64,000 nt of DNA from Streptomyces sp. TSRI0107 (GCF_001905845.1 NZ_LIVZ01000006.1:62001-126000); one strand, 5' to 3'; shown: positions 17,761 through 26,826, numbered from the stretch's first letter. A program made the numbers and translations. Notes: generated by a model from the sequence alone, not told the origin.

Positions 17761-18678
17761 TCAGTCGTCACCCGAGAAGATGGCGACCAGCCGCAGCATC
17801 TCGATGTAGATCCACACCAGGGTCATGGTCAGGCCGAACGCGGCCAGCCAGGACTCCTCGCGCGGCGCGCCGTACGCGATGCCGTCCTCGATCTGCTTGA
17901 AGTCGAGGGTCAGGAAGAACGCGCCGAGCACGATCGCGAGGATGCCGACAATCGCTCCGAGCGGGCCCATGCTGCGCAGTCCGCCGTCCTCGGCGACACC
18001 GAAGACGACCAGCAGCAGGTTGACCGCCATGACCAGGACGAACGCCAGGGCGATCGTCATGCCGATGCGGGCGTAGCGCGCGGTGACGCGGACCCACCCG
18101 GCCTTGTAGACCAGCAGCGTGGCGCCGGAGACGGCCATGGTGCCGAGGACCGCCTGGAAGGGCGCTCCGGACCACTGGCTGTTGAACATCTCGCTGATCA
18201 CGCCGAGGAAGACGCCCTCGAAGGCGGCGTACGACAGGATCAGCGCGGGGGACGCCTTGCGCTTGAACGACTGGACCATCGCCAGGACGAAGGCGATCAG
18301 CGCGGCGCCGATGGCCAGGCCGTAGCTGGTCGACGACACCGGCAGCAGGGCCCAGGCGAGGACCGCGCCGACGACGACGGTGCCGAGCGTCATGGCCGAG
18401 CGCATGACGACGTCGTCCATCGTCATCCGGTTGCCGGTGGCGACCGGGGCCTGCGGGGCGCCGTGCTGGACGTCCTGGCCGTACGGGTTCTGGGCGTAAG
18501 GGTTCTGCGCGTACGGGTTGCCGCCGGCGCCGGGCTGCGCGTAGGGGTTGCCCGTGGCGTACGGGTTGCCCTGCGTGCCTACCGCTGCGCCCCCGGCCTG
18601 CGGCGCGGTGTTGAAGCCCGCGTAGCCGTTGTCGCGGCTGAACCCCCGTCGCGAGAAGACCGGGTTGCTGCTCCTCAT
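17761..18678 (-). CDS. BAX inhibitor-1/YccA-like membrane protein
   Basis: 305 aa from ATG 18678, whose ribosome site is GGAGGAGTGAA. Residues 1-85 form a cytoplasmic low-complexity tail with six NPY(A/G) repeats (for example QNPYAQNPYGQ). Seven hydrophobic segments follow, typical of the Bax1-I/YccA family: GTVVVGAVLAWALLPV, LAIGAALIAFVLAMV, ILSYAAFEGVFLGVI, VLGTMAVSGATLLVY, IALAFVLVMAVNLLLVVFG, AIVGILAIVLGAFFLTL, LTMTLVWIYIEMLRLV. The conserved acidic pair near the end of TM6 is present (FKQIEDGI). Homologues include pH-sensitive calcium leak channels and FtsH-associated proteins; the role here is not known. Transcribed alone. Confidence 0.88.
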   Translation of the reverse strand: MRSSNPVFSRRGFSRDNGYAGFNTAPQAGGAAVGTQGNPYATGNPYAQPGAGGNPYAQNPYAQNPYGQDVQHGAPQAPVATGNRMTMDDVVMRSAMTLGTVVVGAVLAWALLPVSSTSYGLAIGAALIAFVLAMVQSFKRKASPALILSYAAFEGVFLGVISEMFNSQWSGAPFQAVLGTMAVSGATLLVYKAGWVRVTARYARIGMTIALAFVLVMAVNLLLVVFGVAEDGGLRSMGPLGAIVGILAIVLGAFFLTLDFKQIEDGIAYGAPREESWLAAFGLTMTLVWIYIEMLRLVAIFSGDD

Positions 18679-18832
18679 TTCACTCCTCCATGGCCACCCT
18701 GCGTAGCCTTGGCTCAAGAGTAATAGACAGGCAAAGGAATGACCCTAGTGCTTGGGGAGGATCTTTCCCCCCACGTGCTGGGCAACACGCTACGCGGCCG
18801 GGTGATTCCCGGCACGTGAGGGACCGAACCGT

Positions 18833-18866
18833 GGCCCCACGGTGACGATCTCGTCACCGTGGGGCC
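18833..18866 (-). terminator. Terminator downstream of bldA
   Basis: GGCCCCACGGTGACGA (18833-18848) and TCGTCACCGTGGGGCC (18851-18866) form a perfect 16-bp stem about 50 bp beyond the tRNA 3' end. Confidence 0.7.
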
Positions 18867-18917
18867 GGTGCGGTGAAGACTTCAATGCATGCTGCACGCA
18901 GTGTGAAGGCGTCGGAG

Positions 18918-19000
18918 TGCCCGGAACCGGACTCGAACCGGTACGCCCGCGAGGGGCAGCGAGGTTTAAGCTCGCCGTGTCTGCATTCCACCATCCGGGC
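18918..19000 (-). tRNA. bldA: tRNA-Leu, anticodon UAA (bldA)
   Basis: Read on the minus strand, GCCCGGA (5' at 19000) pairs with TCCGGGC before the discriminator A at 18918. The anticodon arm GCGAG-CTTAAAC-CTCGC gives anticodon UAA (18966-18968), the T arm is CCGG-TTCGAGT-CCGG, and a long class II variable arm is present. CCA is not encoded. Known: in Streptomyces this is the only tRNA that reads UUA well, and its loss blocks aerial growth and antibiotic production. The sequence agrees with the bldA gene as I remember it. Terminator hairpin at 18833-18866. Confidence 0.97.
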
Positions 19001-19422
19001 AGGCCATGGGCTCCGCATCGAGATCCCGAGCCTATCGGGGCAGGTCCCCCGAACAGCGGAACGACGGACCGATGTTGTCTTATTTTATTGACGTCTGAGG
19101 GTGCATCAGCACTCGGAACACGCCATCCGCACTTGCCAATAGCCTTACGTGCGCCGCCCCGCCGTGTACGCGGAATGACGGAATTTCACCGCCCGAAGGA
19201 GGGCACACCACCTGTTCTCGGCCCGCTCGCCCCTCGTGCGCGGCCGTCGCGCCGGTCCGTCGGCGGGCTCAGGGTCGGCCGTCATCCCCAGGTATGACAC
19301 GGGCCCGCCCGGTCCGACCGAAGTCGCCCCCCGGAACCGGAACAGCGGCTGACTACACGGCGCCCCGCGACCGGAACGATGGATCACGTCCTCGATCCCC
19401 GTCCCGACAGGAGCGCCTTCCC
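19001..19422. other. Non-coding gap between bldA and the ABC transporter genes
   Basis: 422 bp without a convincing gene. It must contain the bldA promoter (minus strand) and the promoter of the ABC pair (plus strand). The stretch 19078-19110 is unusually AT-rich for this genome (TCTTATTTTATTGACG) and is the most likely promoter location. No operator could be assigned. Confidence 0.5.
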
Positions 19423-20193
19423 GTGACCACGACTCCCCTCGCCGCCCGGACCACCGCGGTGGCCGCCCGCGCCACGGAGCTGTCGAAGATCTACGGACAC
19501 GGCGAGACCCAGGTGGTCGCCCTGGACCGGGTCTCCGTCGAGTTCCGGCAGGCCGAGTTCACCGCGATCATGGGCCCCTCCGGTTCCGGCAAGTCCACCC
19601 TGATGCACTGCGTGGCCGGCCTGGACACCTTCTCCTCCGGTTCCGTGCGCATCGGCGACACCGAGCTGGGCTCGCTGAAGGACAAGCAGCTCACCAAGCT
19701 GCGCCGGGACAAGATCGGCTTCATCTTCCAGGCCTTCAACCTGCTGCCGACGCTGACCGCGCTGGAGAACATCACCCTCCCGATGGACATCGCGGGGCGC
19801 AAGCCGGACAAGCAGTGGGTGGACAGCGTGATCCGGATGGTCGGCCTGTCCGACCGGCTCAGCCACCGCCCCGCCCAGCTCTCCGGCGGCCAGCAGCAGC
19901 GCGTCGCGGTCGCCCGCGCCCTCGCCTCCAAGCCGGAGATCATCTTCGGCGACGAGCCGACCGGAAACCTCGACTCCCGCTCGGGTGCCGAGGTGCTGGG
20001 CTTCCTGCGCAACTCGGTGCGCGAACTGCAGCAGACCGTGGTGATGGTGACCCACGACCCGGTGGCGGCGGCGTACGCGGACCGCGTGGTGTTCCTCGCG
20101 GACGGCCGGATCGTGGACGAGGTGTACGGGCCGACTGCGGAGTCGGTGCTTGACCGCATGAAGCAATTCGACGGCAAGGGCCGCACCAGCTGA
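19423..20193 (+). CDS. MacB/LolD-type ABC transporter ATP-binding protein
   Basis: 256 aa from GTG 19423 with AGGAG 9 nt upstream. All nucleotide-binding motifs are present: Walker A GPSGSGKS, Q-loop FIFQAFN, signature LSGGQQQRVAVARA, Walker B IIFGDEPTGNLD and an H-loop in VTHDPVAA. It belongs to the family that powers FtsX/MacB permeases, which act by mechanotransmission rather than classic import. The permease gene follows after 47 bp. The protein is highly similar to the ATPase at 52806-53594. Confidence 0.95.
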   Translation: MTTTPLAARTTAVAARATELSKIYGHGETQVVALDRVSVEFRQAEFTAIMGPSGSGKSTLMHCVAGLDTFSSGSVRIGDTELGSLKDKQLTKLRRDKIGFIFQAFNLLPTLTALENITLPMDIAGRKPDKQWVDSVIRMVGLSDRLSHRPAQLSGGQQQRVAVARALASKPEIIFGDEPTGNLDSRSGAEVLGFLRNSVRELQQTVVMVTHDPVAAAYADRVVFLADGRIVDEVYGPTAESVLDRMKQFDGKGRTS

Positions 20194-20240
20194 CGCGCCG
20201 GCGTCGATCCCCGCCACCCACCCTGGACTGAGAAGAAACC

Positions 20241-22769
20241 ATGTTCCGTACCGCCTTGCGCAACGTACTCGCGCACAAGGCCCGGCTCCTGATGACCGTG
20301 CTCGCCGTGATGCTCGGCGTGGCCTTCGTGTCGGGGACCCTGGTCTTCACCAACACCATCTCCGACGCCTACCAGAAGAGCTCCGCCAAGGGCTTCGACC
20401 AGATCGACGTCGCCGTACAGCCGAAGTACCAGGACGCCGAGGGCGACAAGGTCGGCAAGTCGGCCGAGCTGAACCAGGCGGTGCTCGACGAGAGCGCCTC
20501 GGTGCCGGGCGCCGCCCGCGCCATCGGCGTCGTCCGCGGCTTCGCCGCGATCGCCGACAAGGACGGCAAGCTGGTCGGCGGCGGCTTCCAGTCGCAGGGC
20601 GGCAACTACTGGGGCACCGAGGACCCGCGCTACCCGCTCGTCGAGGGCCACGCCCCCAAGGGCCGCGGCGAGATCCTCATCGACTCCGAGACCGCCGAGC
20701 GCACCGGCTACCGGGTCGGCGACACCCTGCGCCTGTCGGTGGACGGCCCGGTGCTGACTCCGAGGATCTCCGGCGTCTTCACCACCGACGACGGCAACGT
20801 CGCCGCCGGCGGCAGCCTCGCGCTCTTCGACACGCAGACCGCGCAGCGGCTGTTCGGCAAGACGGGCACCTACGACGAGATCGCCGTCACGGCGAAGGCC
20901 GGTGTCACCCAGGCCGCGCTCAAGGCGGAGCTGGACGAGGCGCTGCCGAAGGACGTCGCCGAGACCACCACCGCCAAGCGGCTCGCCGACGACCAGGCGG
21001 AGGCGATCGCCTCCTCGATGAGCGGCATGAAGCAGGGGCTGCTGGTCTTCGCCGGGATCGCGCTGTTCGTCGGCACGTTCATCATCGCCAACACCTTCAC
21101 CATGCTGGTCGCCCAGCGCACCAAGGAACTGGCGCTGCTGCGCGCCGTCGGCGCCTCCCGCCGCCAGGTCACCCGGTCGGTGCTGATCGAGGCCTTCGTG
21201 GTGGGTGTGGTCGCCGCCGTGACCGGCCTCGTCGCGGGCATCGGCATCGGCGCCGGACTGCGCTCCCTGATGGGCTCGCTCGGTGAGACGGTGCCCGACG
21301 GGCCGCTGGTGATCACCCCCGGCACGGTCCTCACCGCCCTCGCGGTCGGCGTCCTGATCACCATGCTCGCCGCCTGGCTGCCCGGCCGGCGCGCCGCGAA
21401 GATCCCGCCGGTGGCGGCGATGAGCAGCGTGCACGCCCAGGCGACGGTGAAGTCGCTGGTGCTGCGCAACACGATCGGCGCGCTGTTCGCGGCCGCGGGT
21501 GTCACCGTCGTCCTCGCGGCGACCACCATGGGCGGCTCGGACGGCCAGGCCCCGATGGGCCTCGGTGCCTGCCTGCTGATCATCGGCGTGTTCGTGCTGA
21601 CCCCGCTGCTGTCCCGGCCGCTGATCGCCGCCGCGGCGCCGGTGCTGCGGATCTTCGGGGTGTCGGGCAAGCTGGCCCGCCAGAACTCGGTGCGCAACCC
21701 GCGCCGTACGGCCGCCACCGCCTCCGCCCTGATGATCGGCCTGACCCTGATCACCGGCATGACGGTGATGGCGGGCAGCCTGCAGAAGTCGATCGACAAG
21801 ATGGCCTCGGACGCGATCCGCGCGGACTACGTCGTCTCCATGGCCAACTACAACTCCCTCTCCCCGGACGTCGACAAGAAGCTCAAGGAGACCGAGGGCG
21901 TCACCGCCACGAGCCCGCTGCGCAACGCGCCGGCCCGGATCGACGGCGACACCGAGTACCTGACCGGTGTCACCGGCGCCACCATCGGCGACCTGACCGA
22001 GCTGCCCGTCGACGACGGCGCGTTCGAGGTCGGCGGCGACCGGGTGGTCGTGGACGACGACACCGCCAAGACGCACGGCTGGAAGGCGGGCTCGGTCTTC
22101 ACCGCCTCGTTCGAGGACGGCGAGAAGGAGAAGCTGACCGTCGCCGGTGTCTACCAGGCCAACGAGATGATGCGCGGCATCATGCTCGACCTCTCCGTCC
22201 TCACCCCGCACCAGAGCGACCCGGTCGACATGCAGGTCATGGTGAAGACCGACGACGGCGCGTCCGAGGCGACGAAGGACCGCCTGGAGAAGGCCCTCGG
22301 CAGCAACCCGGCGATCAAGGTCCAGGACAAGAAGGACATCTCCAACGAGATCGCGAGCATGTTCACCCTGATGCTGAACATGCTGTACGGCCTGCTGGCC
22401 ATGGCGGTGATCGTCGCCGTCCTCGGCGTCATCAACACCCTGGCGATGTCGGTCTTCGAACGGTCCCAGGAGATCGGCATGCTCCGCGCGATCGGCCTGG
22501 ACCGCAAGGGCATCAAGCGGATGGTCCGCCTGGAGTCCCTGGTCATCTCCCTCTTCGGCGGCGTGCTCGGCATCGGCCTCGGCGTGTTCTTCGGCTGGGC
22601 GGCCGGTGAGCTGCTGGCGAGCAGGATGGCGACGTACGAACTGGTCCTGCCCTGGGCGCGGATGGCGGTGTTCCTGCTGCTGGCGGCCACCGTGGGCGTC
22701 CTGGCCGCCCTGTGGCCGGCCCGGCGCGCGGCACGCCTGAACATGCTGGCGGCGATCAAGTCGGAGTAG
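20241..22769 (+). CDS. FtsX/MacB-family ABC permease, two FtsX domains
   Basis: 842 aa from ATG 20241. An N-terminal TM helix (LLMTVLAVMLGVAFVSGTLVF) precedes a large extracytoplasmic region (about 40-255), then three TM helices with FTMLVAQRTKELALLRAVGA, the FtsX coupling motif. A central TM pair, a second extracytoplasmic region and a final three-helix block with SVFERSQEIGMLRAIGLDRK follow. The tandem duplicated architecture is usual in Gram-positive exporters of peptides or lipids; the substrate is unknown. Paralogous to the permease at 50230-52809. Terminator right after. Confidence 0.93.
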   Translation: MFRTALRNVLAHKARLLMTVLAVMLGVAFVSGTLVFTNTISDAYQKSSAKGFDQIDVAVQPKYQDAEGDKVGKSAELNQAVLDESASVPGAARAIGVVRGFAAIADKDGKLVGGGFQSQGGNYWGTEDPRYPLVEGHAPKGRGEILIDSETAERTGYRVGDTLRLSVDGPVLTPRISGVFTTDDGNVAAGGSLALFDTQTAQRLFGKTGTYDEIAVTAKAGVTQAALKAELDEALPKDVAETTTAKRLADDQAEAIASSMSGMKQGLLVFAGIALFVGTFIIANTFTMLVAQRTKELALLRAVGASRRQVTRSVLIEAFVVGVVAAVTGLVAGIGIGAGLRSLMGSLGETVPDGPLVITPGTVLTALAVGVLITMLAAWLPGRRAAKIPPVAAMSSVHAQATVKSLVLRNTIGALFAAAGVTVVLAATTMGGSDGQAPMGLGACLLIIGVFVLTPLLSRPLIAAAAPVLRIFGVSGKLARQNSVRNPRRTAATASALMIGLTLITGMTVMAGSLQKSIDKMASDAIRADYVVSMANYNSLSPDVDKKLKETEGVTATSPLRNAPARIDGDTEYLTGVTGATIGDLTELPVDDGAFEVGGDRVVVDDDTAKTHGWKAGSVFTASFEDGEKEKLTVAGVYQANEMMRGIMLDLSVLTPHQSDPVDMQVMVKTDDGASEATKDRLEKALGSNPAIKVQDKKDISNEIASMFTLMLNMLYGLLAMAVIVAVLGVINTLAMSVFERSQEIGMLRAIGLDRKGIKRMVRLESLVISLFGGVLGIGLGVFFGWAAGELLASRMATYELVLPWARMAVFLLLAATVGVLAALWPARRAARLNMLAAIKSE

Positions 22770-22793
22770 CGGCGGCAGCCGTCACCACGACAC

Positions 22794-22828
22794 TCAGGGC
22801 CCCGCTCCGGAAGGGAGCGGGGCCCTGA
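22794..22828. terminator. Terminator between ABC permease and cfa-like gene
   Basis: TCAGGGCCCCGCTCC and GGAGCGGGGCCCTGA flank a short loop near 22809-22813; strong and usable in both directions between convergent genes. Confidence 0.85.
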
Positions 22829-22844
22829 AGCGACTCCTCCTCGC

Positions 22845-24149
22845 TCAGGCGACGTTCCAGGTGCGCGCCCGCAGCGGCATCCCGGAAGCCCCCGGCTCCG
22901 GGGTGCGCACGGCGAGCACCTGGTTGACGCCGATGCGGTTGCGCTCGAACGACAGCGCCGAGGCGGCCATGTACAGCCGCCAGACCCGGGCCCGGCCGGG
23001 GCTCGTCAGCCGCACGGCCCGCTCCCAGCCCTCCTCCAGACGTCTGACCCAGCTGCGCAGGGTGAGGGCGTAGTGCTCGCGGATCGACTCCACGTCCCGC
23101 ACCTCGAACCCGGCGCGCTCCAGCTGGGTCACGGTGGTGCCGACGGGCGCCAGCTCCCCGTCGGGGAAGACGTAGGCGTCGATGAACTCGTCGACGTTGT
23201 ACGCCGACTCGTCGCGCTGCGGCCGCCGCGCGATCTGGTGGTTGAGCAGCCGCCCGCCCGGCTTGAGCAGGGCGTACAGATGCTCGGCGTACTCCAGGTA
23301 CCGCTCGGCCCCGACGTGCTCGGCCATCCCGATCGACGAGATCGCGTCGTACGGCCCGTCGGCGACGTCCCGGTAGTCCTGCACCCTGATCTCCACCCGG
23401 TCGGTCAGCCCCTCGTCGGCGACGCGCTTGCGGGCGTAGATGGCCTGCTCCTGCGAGAGCGTGATGCCGACGACGCTCACCCCGTGCTCGCGGGCGGCGT
23501 GGATGGCCATGGAACCCCAGCCGCAGCCGACGTCGAGCAGCCGCTGACCGGGCTTCAGGGCCAGCTTGCGGGCGACCAGTTCGAGCTTGTCCCGCTGGGC
23601 GTCCTCCAGCGTGCCGCCCTCCGCCTCGGGGGCCTCCCAGTAGGCGCACGAGTACACCATGGACGGCCCGAGAACGAGCTCGTAGAAGTCGTTGCCCACG
23701 TCGTAGTGATGGCTGATGGCCCGCTTGTCGCTGCGCCGGGTGTGCAGGTGGCCCCGCCGCCGGACCTCCTCGCGGGGCGGGGCGGGCGGCAGCGCGGGCC
23801 CCGCCATCCGCAGCAGCCCGCGCACGGCGGCCCGCACCTCGGGGTCCCGCAGCGCCTGCGCGACCGTCCGGGCGTCCTCCCCCCGCTCCCAGAGGAACCC
23901 CGCCATCAGACCGAGCGCGGTGTAGAGGTCCCCCTCGACCTCCAGGTCCCCCGCGACCCAGGCCCGGGCCAGCCCCAGCTCCCCCGGCTTCCACAACAGC
24001 CTGCGCAGCGCCCGCCGGTTGCGCACCACCAGCGCCGGAGCGCCCGGCGGCCCTGCCTGCGATCCGTCCCAGGCGCGGATACGCACAGGCAGCGGCGTCC
24101 CCAACATCTGCTCGACGAGCCCCTTCAGCCGCGGCGCGGCGTCCGACAT
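22845..24149 (-). CDS. Cyclopropane-fatty-acyl-phospholipid synthase
   Basis: 434 aa from ATG 24149 with GGAGGTG upstream; a longer in-frame start at 24215 lacks a site. The C-terminal two thirds is a SAM methyltransferase of the CFA/mycolic acid cyclopropane synthase family: LLDVGCGWGSMAIHAARE (SAM loop), GITLSQEQ, EIRVQDYRD, SIGMAEHVG and LLNHQIAR. The N-terminal 130 residues match the lipid-binding domain of CFA synthases. It adds a methylene from SAM to unsaturated acyl chains at the inner face of the membrane. Family relatives include methyltransferases, so cyclopropanation itself is inferred. Confidence 0.9.
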   Translation of the reverse strand: MSDAAPRLKGLVEQMLGTPLPVRIRAWDGSQAGPPGAPALVVRNRRALRRLLWKPGELGLARAWVAGDLEVEGDLYTALGLMAGFLWERGEDARTVAQALRDPEVRAAVRGLLRMAGPALPPAPPREEVRRRGHLHTRRSDKRAISHHYDVGNDFYELVLGPSMVYSCAYWEAPEAEGGTLEDAQRDKLELVARKLALKPGQRLLDVGCGWGSMAIHAAREHGVSVVGITLSQEQAIYARKRVADEGLTDRVEIRVQDYRDVADGPYDAISSIGMAEHVGAERYLEYAEHLYALLKPGGRLLNHQIARRPQRDESAYNVDEFIDAYVFPDGELAPVGTTVTQLERAGFEVRDVESIREHYALTLRSWVRRLEEGWERAVRLTSPGRARVWRLYMAASALSFERNRIGVNQVLAVRTPEPGASGMPLRARTWNVA

Positions 24150-24295
24150 GGTGCACACCTCCGTGACAGCGATCCCGGAAAGTCCGACACCACGTAAACA
24201 CCTACGGGGTCCCATCGCAGTCCCCCACGCGCGTCACGTCTGAGCAAAACCCCCGGATTGCCCGCCCGGTGAGCCCTCGGCGTGATCCGGTCGCC

Positions 24296-24967
24296 TCAGA
24301 GCACGGCGGCGCTCTCCAGCACCGCGTCCGCCGTCTCGTCCTCGGGGGCTGTCGCGGGCTGCACGACGGTGAGGAGGAACGCGGTGCGGGTGTCGTCGAT
24401 GCCGATGACCGTCAGGCGGAGGTGGCCTGTTGAGCCCTCTTCGTCCGCCACCCGCAGGGCGACCGTGTGCGCGGGCCGGCCGTCGGTGGTCGTGGGCTCG
24501 GACCGGGTCACGGCCGAACTGCCGTCGGGGTAGAAGAACTCGGCGTTGGAGCGGGCCCATCGTTCGGTGTACGTCTTCAGGCCGTCGTCCGGGACCCCGC
24601 CGCCCCGGCCGGCGAGGACGACGCTGCCGCCTTCTCCGCCGGTGTGCTCGTGGGTGATCGAGGACGTGAAGCTGTCGATCAGGTCGCCGTCGCCGCGCTT
24701 CCAGCCCTCGGGGAGGGCGTACGACAGGCCGGCCGCCGTGTCCTTCACGCGGGGCCGTCCGGCCAGCGGGCCGTCCTCGCCGTCGTGGGCCGCCCGCCAG
24801 AGGGCGAGACCGCCGGCGGCCAGGGCCAGGACCAGCGCCGGCACCACGGTGATCGCGAGCTTCCGGCGGCGCTTCGGGCCGGTGGGCGGCTGCTGGAGGA
24901 CGGGGGTCATGGTCATGCCGTCAGCTTCGCCGAGCCGGCCGGGGCGGGCCTGAGCGGTCGTACTCAT
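24296..24967 (-). CDS. Membrane-anchored extracytoplasmic protein, unknown
   Basis: 223 aa from ATG 24967. A short cytoplasmic tail with KRRRK precedes one TM helix (LAITVVPALVLALAAGGLAL, about 36-55). The extracytoplasmic part (about 60-223) has GLSYALPEGWKRGDGDLIDS and a beta-rich region ending in VIGIDDTRTAFLLTVV, a layout like the PsbP/Mog1-fold proteins common in actinobacteria. No catalytic motif. Confidence 0.65.
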   Translation of the reverse strand: MSTTAQARPGRLGEADGMTMTPVLQQPPTGPKRRRKLAITVVPALVLALAAGGLALWRAAHDGEDGPLAGRPRVKDTAAGLSYALPEGWKRGDGDLIDSFTSSITHEHTGGEGGSVVLAGRGGGVPDDGLKTYTERWARSNAEFFYPDGSSAVTRSEPTTTDGRPAHTVALRVADEEGSTGHLRLTVIGIDDTRTAFLLTVVQPATAPEDETADAVLESAAVL

Positions 24968-25006
24968 GCGCGTACTCAGCTTCGCCGCGGTCCTCGCGGC
25001 AACGCC

Positions 25007-25046
25007 GAAGGGGCCGCCCGCACCACGGATGGCGGGCGGCCCCTTC
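25007..25046. terminator. Terminator hairpin downstream of ndh
   Basis: GAAGGGGCCGCCCGC and GCGGGCGGCCCCTTC form a 15-bp perfect stem with a 10-nt loop, directly after the ndh stop on the minus strand. Confidence 0.85.
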
Positions 25047-25073
25047 AGGGCGTGGACAGAGGTGACCGCGAGG

Positions 25074-26468
25074 TCAGGAGGCCTTGGCCTTCTCCTCCGA
25101 CTTCGGCGCGGCGGCCGCGGGGGCCGGAGCCGGGGCCGGCTTGGCGGCCTCGTAGAACTCCTCGCGCGGGGACTCCAGGGCGCCGAGGGCGACGACCTCG
25201 CGCTTGAGGAACATGCCGAGCGTCCAGTCCGCGAAGACGCGGATCTTGCGGTTCCAGGTCGGCATGGCCAGACCGTGGTAGCCGCGGTGCATGTACCAGG
25301 CGAGACGGCCCTTGAGCTTGATCTTCATCTTGCCCATGACGATCATCGCGACGCCCTTGTGCAGGCCGAGGCCCGCGACCGCGCCCTTGTTGGCGTGGCT
25401 GTACTCCTTCTGCGGGAAGCCCCGCATGCCGGAGACCACGTTGTCGCCGAGGACCTTGGCCTGGCGCAGCGCGTGCTGGGCGTTCGGCGGGCACCAGGCG
25501 TTCTCGTTGCCCGCCTTGCGGCCGACGAGGTCCGGGACCTGGGCGTTGTCGCCGGCGGCCCAGATGTAGTCGGTGCCCTGCACCTGGAGGGTGGCGGCGG
25601 TGTCGACGTGACCGCGGGGGCCCAGCGGGAGGCCGTAGCGGGCGAGGACCGGGTTCGGCTTGACGCCGGCGGTCCAGACGATGGTGTTGGAGTCGACCTC
25701 GAGGCCGTTCTTCAGCACGACGTGGCCGTCGACGCAGGAGTCCATCGAGGTGGAGAGGTAGATCTCCACACCGCGGCTCTCCAGGTGCTCCTTGCCGTAC
25801 TGGCCGAGCTTGGGGCCGACCTCGGGAAGGATCTTGTCCGCCGCGTCGACGAGGATGAAGCGCATGTCCTCGCGGGACACGTTCTTGTAGTACTTGGCCG
25901 CGTCGCGGGCCATGTCCTCGACCTCGCCGATGGTCTCGGCGCCGGCGAAGCCACCGCCGATGAAGACGAAGGTGAGCGCCTTGCGGCGGATCTCCTCGTC
26001 CGTGGTGGAGTCGGCCTTGTCGAGCTGCTCCAGCACGTGGTTGCGCAGGCCGATGGCCTCCTCGATGCCCTTCATGCCGATGCCCTGCTCGGCGAGGCCG
26101 GGGATCGGGAAGGTGCGGGAGACGGCGCCGAGCGCGATGACCAGGTAGTCGAAGGGCAGCTCGTACGCCTCGCCGACCAGCGGGGCGATCGTGGCGACCT
26201 TGCGGTCCTGGTCGATGGTGGTGACCCGGCCGGTGAGGACCTCCGCCTTGGGGAGCACGCGTCGCAGCGGGACGACGACGTGACGCGGGGAGATGTTGCC
26301 GGCGGCGGTTTCGGGGAGGAAGGGCTGGTAGGTCATGTACGACCGGGGGTCGACGACCGTGACGGTCGCCTCTCCGTAGCGCATCTTCTTGAGGATGCGC
26401 CGAGCTGCGTACAGGCCTACGTACCCACCGCCTACTACGAGGATCCTGGGACGCTCCGTGGTGCTCAT
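25074..26468 (-). CDS. ndh: Type II NADH dehydrogenase (NDH-2)
   Basis: 464 aa from ATG 26468. A non-proton-pumping flavoenzyme that oxidises NADH and reduces menaquinone at the cytoplasmic face of the membrane. The FAD Rossmann motif is VVGGGYVGLYAA (residues 11-22) and the NADH motif is FVFIGGGFAGAETI (about 168-181). Also typical are TYQPFLPE, YLVIALGAVS, IVWTAGVKPN and AAGDNAQVPD. The C-terminus has an amphipathic membrane-binding region and an Ala/Pro tail. The 445-bp upstream region holds a near-consensus Rex operator, fitting redox control by NADH/NAD+. Monocistronic, with a terminator. Confidence 0.94.
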   Translation of the reverse strand: MSTTERPRILVVGGGYVGLYAARRILKKMRYGEATVTVVDPRSYMTYQPFLPETAAGNISPRHVVVPLRRVLPKAEVLTGRVTTIDQDRKVATIAPLVGEAYELPFDYLVIALGAVSRTFPIPGLAEQGIGMKGIEEAIGLRNHVLEQLDKADSTTDEEIRRKALTFVFIGGGFAGAETIGEVEDMARDAAKYYKNVSREDMRFILVDAADKILPEVGPKLGQYGKEHLESRGVEIYLSTSMDSCVDGHVVLKNGLEVDSNTIVWTAGVKPNPVLARYGLPLGPRGHVDTAATLQVQGTDYIWAAGDNAQVPDLVGRKAGNENAWCPPNAQHALRQAKVLGDNVVSGMRGFPQKEYSHANKGAVAGLGLHKGVAMIVMGKMKIKLKGRLAWYMHRGYHGLAMPTWNRKIRVFADWTLGMFLKREVVALGALESPREEFYEAAKPAPAPAPAAAAPKSEEKAKAS

Positions 26469-26710
26469 GCCATCGAGTATCCACCCGTCTGGAGGGGGTG
26501 GCTCGTGCGCCCCTTCACAAGCTCCGACAGGGCTCGTGTTACACTCCCCGGCTCGCGTGACTTAGATCATGTCCAAGTACGGGAACCGTCACGCGGGCGT
26601 ACCCGTTGTCAATGCCGCGTGAGCTGCCTCTCTGAGCAGTCGCTCGGAGTGTGAGCGACCGGAAACACCCGCTCGGGCACGCGATCCGAAGGTACCCCGG
26701 GCGCCCCTTC

Positions 26711-26722
26711 TGAACATGTTCA
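26711..26722. promoter_or_regulatory. Perfect 12-bp palindrome upstream of ndh
   Basis: TGAACATGTTCA, followed by a half-repeat GTTCAG, lies within the ndh upstream gap, about 240 bp before the start. It may be an operator; the cognate regulator is unknown. Confidence 0.35.
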
Positions 26723-26787
26723 AAGGCCGTTCAGGCCCCCGAAAGGGCCAACCGACCCCTTCCGATACCCCGGGAGGACCGAATTCC

Positions 26788-26805
26788 TTGTGAAGAACTT
26801 CACGA
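26788..26805. promoter_or_regulatory. Rex-operator-like site
   Basis: TTGTGAA-GAAC-TTCACGA matches the Streptomyces Rex operator (TGTGAA-N4-TTCACA) with one mismatch in the outer arm. It is about 320 bp upstream of ndh, further than usual, so the ndh transcript would need a long leader. My recollection that ndh belongs to the Rex regulon in S. coelicolor supports the reading. Confidence 0.55.
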
Positions 26806-26826
26806 ACTTTCCCGACGGTACGTCAA

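Noticed and set aside
18842..19297. Possible 151-aa protein over the bldA region
   Set aside because: It contains the tRNA complement and promoter DNA; apparent coding is an artefact.
26469..26790. A sigma-70-type promoter for ndh with TTGACA near 26608
   Set aside because: The only TTGACA-like hexamer has no matching -10 at the right distance on the minus strand.
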